Positions 17,256 to 24,267 of a stretch of DNA of 64,000 nucleotides are shown here, piece after piece. A program made the position numbers and the translations under genes. Under the pieces are notes generated by a model. It worked only from the letters and a program-made list of their open reading frames with translations, had not been told where the DNA came from and searched no databases. Positions within the stretch are counted from its first letter, which is position 1. Each line of letters opens with the position of its first letter. Origin of the DNA: Marseilla massiliensis (GTDB lineage: Bacteria; Bacteroidota; Bacteroidia; Bacteroidales; Bacteroidaceae); assembly GCF_016899955.1 (NCBI RefSeq), contig NZ_JACJJL010000013.1, forward strand, positions 49,158 through 113,157, given 5' to 3'.

Positions 17256-17866
17256 CAGTATGCTTTGGCTTTCCCGTTTGCGCCTGCATGCTGCGTTACG
17301 CCTGCCATGCCGTCATTGTGCGGCACTTCGACATGAGTGTGTCTTGCAGCGTTGCCGGCAGGGGTTGCGGCGCATGCTGCCGTCGGCATGCTGTATGTTC
17401 AGCCCCAACAGCCATCAGATGCCCCAACACATGCTCTCTGCTTCCGTGCAGATTGGTTGCTGGCTTTGCCCAAGGCGTGGCGGGCGGCATTGGGACACCG
17501 CGGCGGGCAAGTTGCCGCAGGAAGGGCAGAAGCATTTTATGACGATGTCAGATAGATGGAAGCCAACATTCAGCAAGCTGCCCATTGGTTTAGGTTAAAT
17601 GGCCTTTCTGGTCGGATATGGATGTGGCGCATGGTCGTGCCGATACGATTGTTGTGGGCTGTTGTTGCGGGTGTTAAACGATACGGGCCGTTTTGCATTC
17701 CGAAAGCTGCCATATTGGAGATTGAAACGGGCCGTATGGGCACGCAAAACGGCCCGTTTTGCAATGGCGTTGAAAAGCGGCCTTGGCGGCAGGCGGATGT
17801 AGGCACGGCTTGTAGGTGGCGCTGATGCACCGATATGTCATAATTATAACCGTTTTAACAGCAAAA
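17256..17866. other. gene-free region with GC-rich repeat copy
   Basis: About 610 bp without a gene. The first 280 bp are GC-rich with many short repeats of TGC/GCC type but no clear structure. From 17680 to 17766 lies the clearest single copy of the dispersed palindromic repeat: ACGGGCCGTTTTGC (17684-17697) and its exact complement GCAAAACGGCCCGT (17744-17757). Confidence 0.6.
17684..17757. repeat. dispersed GC-rich palindromic repeat, copy 3
   Basis: Perfect 14-bp inverted repeat (17684-17697 with 17744-17757), a further AACGGGCCGTATGGG inside, and the shared block TGCCATATTGGAG also seen at 9444. Confidence 0.65.
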
Positions 17867-17902
17867 CTTCAAATTTCCAACAAAGTCGGGCCGTAATTTT
17901 GC
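17867..17902 (+). promoter_or_regulatory. regulon motif copy C: direct-repeat operator plus -7 box, lipid-modification operon
   Basis: CTTCAAATTTC (17867) followed by CAACAAAGTCG (17878), then TAATTTTG at 17894-17901; the spacing of 27 nt matches copies A and B. The leader to ATG 17926 would be about 18 nt. Confidence 0.7.
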
Positions 17903-17925
17903 AACCGTAACATTAAATACAGATA

Positions 17926-18684
17926 ATGATTATGGCATTGCAAGAGGAAATTGAATCACAAGGCAATTGGTTGTTTTGCCGTAGGAGCTTCCTGCCACTC
18001 GTGGCATTGCCGGCAGGCATAGCGGCTCTGCTGTTTGTTATCCACAGTTCTGGGATCCTGTTCTCGGCAGCCGTCCACCATTGGCACGCCTACGAGTGCT
18101 TCTGCTTCGGCACAAGCCTGGCCGGACTGTTTGTGCGCGCCTACACCGTAGGCCACACACCCGTGGGCACTTCTGGCAGGAATACGGAAAGACAGGTGGT
18201 CGACGGGCTCAATACCATGGATGCATACTCGGTTGTGCGCCATCCGTTGTACTTGGGCAACTGCCTCATGTGGCTTGGCATAGCCATGCTTACGTGCAAT
18301 GCCGCTTTCGTGGCAGAGTTTGCACTTTGTTATTGGCTCTACTACGAGCGCATCATGTTTGCTGAAGAGCAGTTTTTGCGCAGGAAATTCGGCGCTGCCT
18401 ACTTGGATTGGGCCGGTCGGACACCGGCATTCCTGCCCGATTTCAGGCATTACCGTGCCTCGGGCATTGCCTTTTCATGGAAAAAAGTGGTCAAGAAAGA
18501 GAAAAACGGGGTCTTTGCCCTCTTCCTGCTGTTCACTCTTTTCGACATCATTGTATATTGGCAGGTAGCGTCTGTATCCCTGAACCTGCCTTTATACGTG
18601 GCAACGGCAATAAGCGGCATTGCCTATTTTGTATTGAAGTACGTCAAGTCACACACTAATCTCCTTGATGAGCAGGGCAGGTAA
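17926..18684 (+). CDS. isoprenylcysteine carboxyl methyltransferase-like membrane methyltransferase
   Basis: 252 residues, with an ATG six bases downstream as alternative start. Several TMs and the conserved block VRHPLYLGNCLMWLG followed by AEEQFLRRKFGAAYLDW mark the ICMT/PEMT-type membrane SAM-dependent methyltransferase fold. Members methylate prenylcysteine, phospholipids or, in Leptospira (LmtA), the 1-phosphate of lipid A. The neighbouring PAP2 phosphatase makes a lipid or lipid A target attractive here (inference). C-terminal extension with two more hydrophobic segments (FALFLLFTLFDIIVYW; VATAISGIAYFVLKY). First gene of the motif-C operon; the next gene starts 2 bp after its stop. Confidence 0.75.
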   Translation: MIMALQEEIESQGNWLFCRRSFLPLVALPAGIAALLFVIHSSGILFSAAVHHWHAYECFCFGTSLAGLFVRAYTVGHTPVGTSGRNTERQVVDGLNTMDAYSVVRHPLYLGNCLMWLGIAMLTCNAAFVAEFALCYWLYYERIMFAEEQFLRRKFGAAYLDWAGRTPAFLPDFRHYRASGIAFSWKKVVKKEKNGVFALFLLFTLFDIIVYWQVASVSLNLPLYVATAISGIAYFVLKYVKSHTNLLDEQGR

Positions 18685-18686
18685 AG

Positions 18687-20051
18687 ATGAAAGCATTGTC
18701 TGTTTTGATATGTGGTTGCTGGTTGGCAGCACTGCCGGCCAACGCTTCAGGCGTGACAGGCACCGTTGTGGCGCACGATTCTGGCGAGGCTCTCGGCTAT
18801 GCCGATGTGGTGTTGTATCGTTCGGCAGACAGTGTGTTTGTTGCAGGAACAGTAAGCGGCACCGACGGGCGCTTTGTGTTCACATCCGTGGCAGCGGGCA
18901 ATTATTATGTAGAATGCCGTTTCATAGGCTATTCTGTCACCCGTTCGCCTGCATTCCGATTGGGCAGTCAAAAGCCGGTAGACCTCGGCACGTTATACAT
19001 GCACCCGTCTTCCGGCCACCTCGACGCAGTGGTTGTCGAAGGGAGACGGCCTGCCTACGTCCAACATCTCGACAAGCTGAGCCTGGGCTACGAGCTGGAT
19101 GCGCTGCAGACCGACCTTTTTTATCATGCACAGAGTTTCGACGGCAGCGGCTTTGTTGCCGACCCAAACCGCACAAGCGACTTCACCAACCATGAGACGT
19201 GCCATCCGTTTTATGCCACCTTGATATATGAGCAGGGCAGATGGGGCGTGTTGCTTGGGCTGAGGCCTGAACACATGCAGATAAAGTTGCAGTTGTTCAC
19301 CCTCGACAGCATTGTCAACAATGCCTACTTCATGGTTTATCCAACGCTGCACACCTCTTATGCGATTGACGGGCACAACGAATTGCGGTTAAGTTACAGC
19401 CTGCGGGTAAACCGGCCTGAGGCCGACGACCTCAACCATTTTCCCGAATACCAGAACCCTTTGACGCTCAAAGCCGGCAATCCGTATCTTAAGCCTGAAA
19501 AGGTTCACTCGTTGGAGGCTGCCTACCAGTGGAAAAAGGGCGCCACAACCATTCTTGGTACGGTCTATTATCGTTACGTCACGAACAAGCTCACAACGAT
19601 AACACGCTATGTTGACGGCAATGTGCTGCTGACAACGAAAGAGAACTTGGACAACAGTTCGGCTGCCGGGGCCGAAGTGATGGTTGGTTCGGAAATAGGC
19701 AAGTGGCTGACGCTCAATGTAAACGGCAATCTGTTCTACGACCGTATCGACGCCACGCGTCTGGGCTATGCCTCGCACAAGGGTGCCATGGCTTGGAGTG
19801 CGTCGATGAACGCCGCACTTGTGCCTTTCGGCAATGCCTTGTTGCAACTCAACTCACGTGTGTTGTCGACTGCACTGACACCGCAGTGTAGGCGTGAAGG
19901 CTCATTTTCGATGGACATTGGAACAAGCCATACTACATATACCATCGACACACCCCAACTGCAGCAGCGCGTTGAGCAACGCAACGGTTCACGCGTGTTT
20001 TATTTCGGTGTGGCATGGAATTTTGAAACATTAAAGCACAAAGACAGATGA
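18687..20051 (+). CDS. TonB-type outer membrane barrel protein lacking the plug domain (internal deletion)
   Basis: 454 residues. Signal peptide (about 1-20), a carboxypeptidase-regulatory-like Ig domain (about 22-105, GVTGTVVAHDSGEALGYADV), then LDAVVVEGRRPAYV, which in relatives leads into the plug. Instead the chain passes directly at about residue 120 into the middle of the barrel (LSLGYELDALQTDLFYHAQSF) and continues with hallmark strands (RPEADDLNHFPEYQNPLTLKAGNPYLKPE) to the C-terminus. Relatives (OMP_b-brl_3, PF14905) are about 750-820 residues, so some 300-350 residues, the plug and the first strands, are absent while the frame is kept. Whether it still folds is open. The last 4 bp overlap the PAP2 gene. 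Confidence 0.8.
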   Translation: MKALSVLICGCWLAALPANASGVTGTVVAHDSGEALGYADVVLYRSADSVFVAGTVSGTDGRFVFTSVAAGNYYVECRFIGYSVTRSPAFRLGSQKPVDLGTLYMHPSSGHLDAVVVEGRRPAYVQHLDKLSLGYELDALQTDLFYHAQSFDGSGFVADPNRTSDFTNHETCHPFYATLIYEQGRWGVLLGLRPEHMQIKLQLFTLDSIVNNAYFMVYPTLHTSYAIDGHNELRLSYSLRVNRPEADDLNHFPEYQNPLTLKAGNPYLKPEKVHSLEAAYQWKKGATTILGTVYYRYVTNKLTTITRYVDGNVLLTTKENLDNSSAAGAEVMVGSEIGKWLTLNVNGNLFYDRIDATRLGYASHKGAMAWSASMNAALVPFGNALLQLNSRVLSTALTPQCRREGSFSMDIGTSHTTYTIDTPQLQQRVEQRNGSRVFYFGVAWNFETLKHKDR

Positions 20052-21280
20052 CAGACAGCATGAAGCGTTTGGTGATATGCAGCTTGACGGCGTTGGCTAT
20101 GATTCCGGCAAAAGCCCAGGACGACAGCCTTGCCGACGCCGCGCGCGGCCGGTCGTTTTTCGAGCGGCAGGCCGCCTCGCGTGTGTTCAAGGTTACTTGT
20201 GTCGGCGTGCCGTTGGTAGCGGCCGGCCTCGTGGTAAAAAGCGAAGACGACCACTTCCGTAGTCTGCGTAACGATTACCTGCCAAGCTTCAACCGCCACG
20301 CCGATGACTATCTTCAATACCTGCCGGCTGCCGTGATGGTTGGCATGAAGCTTGGCGGTGCAGAAGGGCGAAGCTCGTGGGGGCGGATGCTTGCTTCCGA
20401 TGCCTTTTCGGCTGTAATAATGGGCGGTGTCGTCTATTCGTTGAAGCAGTCGACCCGTGTGATGCGCCCAGACGGGTCAAACGACAACTCTTTCCCGTCG
20501 GGACACACTGCCACTGCTTTCATGACGGCCACCATGCTTACCAAAGAATATGGGCACATTAGCCCTTGGATAGGCATCGGGGCCTATTCCGTTGCCACTG
20601 CCACAGGGCTTATGCGCATGGCCAACAACAAGCATTGGCTGAGCGATGTGCTTACAGGGGCGGGCATCGGCATCCTTTCCACCGAGGCAGGTTACTATAT
20701 TGCCGATCTCATTTTTAACGACAAGGGCATCCATTATTATGATATCGCAGACAATTGCTCTGTGGATGATGCGCCGACATTTGTGGGCCTTTACCTCGGG
20801 TTGAACGCCATGCCTGGAAACTACAGCCTGCCCGGCAATTCATCATTGCAGTTTTCGTCTGGCAGCACGGCGGGCCTTGAGGGGGCGTATTTCTTCAATC
20901 CATATATAGGAGTGGGTGGCAGGCTGGCTGTTTCCAACAATGCTGTAATTTACAAAGGCCATGCTCTCGACGAAACTTTGGATATGTTTCTTGTCCATGC
21001 AGGTGCTTATTTTTCCTATCCAATCATGTCGCGGCTCTTGATCGGAAGCAAGGCTCTTGTCGGGATGAGCTTCTGCAACCAGATGAAGACATCGGAATAT
21101 GCCATCGGAAAGAACTGTGGGGCAGGGCTTGGAACAGGGGTTTCGCTGACGTTCCGGGCAAGGTCAAATCTCGGCATACGTATGTTTGCCGACTACAACC
21201 TTTCTTTCAACCGGATATCGCCGGCTAAGTCGACAAGCCATTTGATTGTTATAGGAGGATCAACTAATGTAATTTTTTGA
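20048..21280 (+). CDS. PAP2 phosphatase fused to a C-terminal outer-membrane-type beta-barrel domain
   Basis: 410 residues from ATG 20048 (ATGA overlap); ATG 20060 gives a cleaner signal peptide (MKRLVICSLTALAMIPAKAQ). All three acid-phosphatase motifs are present: K133-x6-R140-P141, PSGH at 150-153 and R190-x5-H196-x3-D200. From about residue 245 the protein changes to alternating amphipathic strands (GLEGAYFFNPYIGVGGRLAV ... MFADYNLSF) ending in Phe, like a small porin-like barrel. PAP2 enzymes such as LpxE/LpxF remove lipid A phosphates. The added barrel suggests an outer-membrane location for this one (inference). It ends the motif-C operon. Confidence 0.85.
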   Translation: MTDSMKRLVICSLTALAMIPAKAQDDSLADAARGRSFFERQAASRVFKVTCVGVPLVAAGLVVKSEDDHFRSLRNDYLPSFNRHADDYLQYLPAAVMVGMKLGGAEGRSSWGRMLASDAFSAVIMGGVVYSLKQSTRVMRPDGSNDNSFPSGHTATAFMTATMLTKEYGHISPWIGIGAYSVATATGLMRMANNKHWLSDVLTGAGIGILSTEAGYYIADLIFNDKGIHYYDIADNCSVDDAPTFVGLYLGLNAMPGNYSLPGNSSLQFSSGSTAGLEGAYFFNPYIGVGGRLAVSNNAVIYKGHALDETLDMFLVHAGAYFSYPIMSRLLIGSKALVGMSFCNQMKTSEYAIGKNCGAGLGTGVSLTFRARSNLGIRMFADYNLSFNRISPAKSTSHLIVIGGSTNVIF

Positions 21281-21365
21281 ACACTTTGGCTGAAGTGAGT
21301 GTTCTGACTGTATTATGCAGGCACACAATTACTTTGATTTTATTGTAAAAATAAGTCGAAATTAT

Positions 21366-21396
21366 ACTTGATGATGAAATAAATTGTGTATATTTG
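21366..21396 (+). promoter_or_regulatory. promoter of the fimbrillin-like lipoprotein gene
   Basis: CTTG at 21367-21370, 18 bp, TATATTTG at 21389-21396; leader about 40 nt to ATG 21442. Confidence 0.55.
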
Positions 21397-21441
21397 CAAT
21401 AACTATTAAAATATTATTTAATTCATCATTAAGTGTAGGTG

Positions 21442-22839
21442 ATGAGAAAACTTTTACTCAAGAGCCTGTTGACGGCCACCATTTTGGCCACAATGGGCAC
21501 CTCCTGTACGGAGGATGTTTCATTCGAGGGCGGGTTGCAGCCCGAGCCCAACAGTACGCTTACAATCCGTACCCGTGTAGATGATGGCATCAAGGGTGCT
21601 GACGGCGAAGCAAGTAAGGTAAGTTATCCTGTTTACGTCTACGTGTTTGACAGTAGCGGGAAATGTAGCAAACGTGTTCAGGTTGCTGAGGAGGCGGCGT
21701 CGCTTTCCATCGATTTGATTGAAGGCAAGTACAGTGTATTTGCCATTGCGGGCGCTGATGCCGGAAATTACAGCCTGCCTTCCGAAGCCGAAGCGCGCCC
21801 GGAGTCGGTTGTTAGCCTGACTGGAGAGACACACGGCGACCTGATGTCGGCAAGCAGTACGGTCAGCCTGGTCGAAGGAGGCGAGAATACGCTGACGCTG
21901 ACAATGCAGCGCAAGGTGATGAAAATAGAGGGTATTGTAATAAATAATGTGCCTTCCACGGCCACGAGCGTCTCCGTAACAATCGCCCCGCTGTATTCCT
22001 CGTTGTGCATCAACGGCACTTATTCGGACAATGGGGCCAGCGAAGTGTTGCCATTGGCCAAAGACGGCAGTACGAAGACGTGGAAGACATCTGCCGGCAG
22101 GTATGTCTTGCCACCGTCGACCGAGAACGCCACCATTTCCGTAAACATCACAGGGAAAGACGGAAAGGTCAAGAGCTATTCTTATACAAGCAGCCAAGAG
22201 CTTGTCGCAAATTACAAAATCAACATTGTCGGCACATATACCGAACGTTTGGGAGTGTCGTTGGCTGGTACGATTGTGGGCGCCACGTGGAGCGGGGAGC
22301 GCGAGATAAAGTTCGACTTTGACGAACGCGGCAGCACAGGCACTGTCGTTCCGGAAGACTCCGTTGACGATTCTGATGAGAAAGAACCCGATGTCCCGAT
22401 TGTCCCGACGGGGACGCCGGAGAAAGGAACGATATATAAAGACAAGTATTATGTGTTAGACTCAAAGACGTCGGGCGGCACAACCACGGTTACATTGGTT
22501 TCAACAGATGAAGTGGATGGGCTTAACGTTAAGCAAATAGCGCAGGAAGCAGCTGAAGAATTGGTTAATGCGGCCATTGCAAAGATGACCGAAGGTTATG
22601 ACATATCAGGCTGGCGGATACCGACAAAAGATGAAATGGATGTCATCTTTGCTGAATTTGGCACGATAAACAAGGTGCTGTTAAAGGGGAAGTTTGAGTT
22701 GTTTGGCACTGGGGAAAACTATTTTGTCAAAGACAATGGCAAGCTTGTGTGTTACGTATTTTCCAGTTCTGGATACACTTCGCCCACCATTGATGGCTCA
22801 ACTCTGCTTCGGGCCGTAACCACGGTGACATTTAAATGA
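21442..22839 (+). CDS. fimbrillin (FimB/Mfa-like) family lipoprotein with C-terminal DUF1566-like domain
   Basis: 465 residues from ATG 21442 (the GTG three bases earlier is less likely). Lipobox MGTSC, Cys about 22. The N-terminal two-thirds follow the Bacteroidales fimbrial fold (LTIRTRVDD, PVYVYVFDSSGK, TLTLTMQRKVMKIEG), as in FimA/Mfa anchor or minor subunits. An acidic, Pro-rich linker (EDSVDDSDEKEPDVP, about 312-330) leads to a C-terminal module with DISGWRIPTKDEMDVIF, the WRLPT-type signature of DUF1566/Fibrobacter major-paralogue domains, which probably bind ligands at the surface. It stands alone with its own promoter and terminator; no other fimbrial gene is near. Confidence 0.75.
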   Translation: MRKLLLKSLLTATILATMGTSCTEDVSFEGGLQPEPNSTLTIRTRVDDGIKGADGEASKVSYPVYVYVFDSSGKCSKRVQVAEEAASLSIDLIEGKYSVFAIAGADAGNYSLPSEAEARPESVVSLTGETHGDLMSASSTVSLVEGGENTLTLTMQRKVMKIEGIVINNVPSTATSVSVTIAPLYSSLCINGTYSDNGASEVLPLAKDGSTKTWKTSAGRYVLPPSTENATISVNITGKDGKVKSYSYTSSQELVANYKINIVGTYTERLGVSLAGTIVGATWSGEREIKFDFDERGSTGTVVPEDSVDDSDEKEPDVPIVPTGTPEKGTIYKDKYYVLDSKTSGGTTTVTLVSTDEVDGLNVKQIAQEAAEELVNAAIAKMTEGYDISGWRIPTKDEMDVIFAEFGTINKVLLKGKFELFGTGENYFVKDNGKLVCYVFSSSGYTSPTIDGSTLLRAVTTVTFK

Positions 22840-22946
22840 TGTAACGAGGCTTGTGGCTTACTGTCACATGATGTGGCCTTATTTACAATATTGTGCCAAC
22901 CTGCATGCAAATTCATCGGCATGCAATGTCGGTATGGTTCGAATTT

Positions 22947-23000
22947 CCCGTGTAGCGCTGCAATAATGTAGTGCTGCACGGGACTTTTTGTGTTTTGTTT
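22947..23000 (+). terminator. terminator after the fimbrillin-like gene
   Basis: A 36-nt near-palindrome (22947-22982: CCCGTG..., G-U tolerant pairing along all 18 positions except one) followed by ACTTTTTGTGTTTTGTTT. Confidence 0.7.
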
Positions 23001-23244
23001 CTTGCCTGACGCGGTTGTTTTATCTGCGATGCCTGCCGGCAGTCCATTGCGTACTTCAGGCCACTAACATAAAAACAGGGCCTCTTTTGGGCTGGTGTTG
23101 CAGGTCGGACACCAACATGTTGGCAGGCCCCACATCCTTTATCCAACATTGTTCCCGGAATTGTCATGCCGCGGAGTTTACCGTTTGCCAGTGGCATGCG
23201 TGCAACTAAAAATGCCGGGAGTGTGAGTGCAATGGACCCAAATA
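23001..23244. other. gene-free stretch between terminator and fabD promoter
   Basis: No ORF of coding character. It contains the 12-bp perfect palindrome CCAACATGTTGG at about 23112-23123, not near a promoter; no role assigned. Confidence 0.4.
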
Positions 23245-23276
23245 TTTGCCAATATCAGAAAAAAATAGTAATTTTG
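23245..23276 (+). promoter_or_regulatory. fabD promoter
   Basis: TTTG at 23245-23248, 20 bp, TAATTTTG at 23269-23276; leader of about 30 nt. Confidence 0.7.
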
Positions 23277-23314
23277 CTGCCTGAACATTTTAATTCCAAT
23301 AAAACAGAAAGCAA

Positions 23315-24202
23315 ATGAAAGCATTCGTTTTCCCCGGTCAGGGGGCGCAGTTTGTTGGCATGGGCAAAGACCTTTATGACAACAATCCATTAGCAAAAGA
23401 GCTTTTTGAGAAAGCAGACGAGATTCTTGGCTACAGAATCACAGACATTATGTTTGCTGGTACAGACGAAGAACTGAAGCAGACAAAGGTTACTCAGCCT
23501 GCAGTATTCCTTCATAGCGTCATCTCTGCGCTTTGCATGGGTGACGACTTCAGCCCGGCTATGGTTGCCGGCCATTCACTTGGTGAGTTCTCAGCACTCG
23601 TTGCAGCCGGCGCTCTCAGCTTCGAGGATGGCCTGAAGTTGGTTTATGCCCGTGCAATGGCTATGCAGAAAGCCTGCGACATGGCTCCTTCGACCATGGC
23701 AGCCATCGTTGGCCTGCCCGATGAAAAGGTTGAAGAGGTGTGCGCATCCATAAATAAGCCTGGGCATGTTGTCGTTCCTGCCAATTACAACTGTCCTGGT
23801 CAGCTTGTCATTTCTGGCAACGTTGAGGCCATCAACGAGGCTTGCGAGCAGCTTAAGGCAGCCGGAGCAAAGCGTGCTTTGCCCTTGAAGGTTGGCGGTG
23901 CGTTCCATTCTCCGCTGATGCAGCCTGCAAAGGATGAGCTGCAGGCGGCTATCGAAGCCACAGATTTCTCAGCTCCAAAGTGCCCCGTTTACCAGAATGT
24001 GGATGGAAAGCCCCACACAGACCCGGCCGAAATCAAGGCAAACCTGATAGCACAGCTTACCAGCAGCGTAAGATGGACGGCTTGTGTGCAGAACATGATA
24101 GCCGACGGAGCCGACGATTTCACCGAGTGTGGCCCCGGCAAAGCGCTGCAAGGCATGATTGGGCGCATCGACAAGAACGTGGCAGCCCACGGCATTGCCT
24201 GA
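23315..24202 (+). CDS. fabD: malonyl-CoA:ACP transacylase
   Basis: 295 residues. The oxyanion motif FPGQGAQFVGMG near the N-terminus, the nucleophile serine in GHSLGEFSAL (about residue 89), the catalytic His in GGAFHSPLM and the GPGKALQGM end are all characteristic. It loads malonyl groups onto ACP for fatty acid synthesis in the cytosol. It is a single-gene unit: strong promoter upstream, terminator 15 bp downstream. Confidence 0.95.
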   Translation: MKAFVFPGQGAQFVGMGKDLYDNNPLAKELFEKADEILGYRITDIMFAGTDEELKQTKVTQPAVFLHSVISALCMGDDFSPAMVAGHSLGEFSALVAAGALSFEDGLKLVYARAMAMQKACDMAPSTMAAIVGLPDEKVEEVCASINKPGHVVVPANYNCPGQLVISGNVEAINEACEQLKAAGAKRALPLKVGGAFHSPLMQPAKDELQAAIEATDFSAPKCPVYQNVDGKPHTDPAEIKANLIAQLTSSVRWTACVQNMIADGADDFTECGPGKALQGMIGRIDKNVAAHGIA

Positions 24203-24216
24203 TTACCATTGGTTTT

Positions 24217-24253
24217 GGCCGACGCCTGTTGAAAGGTGTCGGCCATCTTTTTC
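24217..24253 (+). terminator. fabD terminator
   Basis: GGCCGACGCC (24217-24226) pairs with GGTGTCGGCC (24235-24244) with one G-U, followed by ATCTTTTTC. Confidence 0.8.
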
Positions 24254-24267
24254 AGACATTATCGCCT

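Noticed and set aside
23112..23123. palindrome CCAACATGTTGG as an operator
   Set aside because: It lies about 130 bp before the fabD promoter and only one copy was seen.
23980..24267. 96-codon extension of the amylase ORF
   Set aside because: It lies inside fabD in another frame and crosses the fabD terminator.
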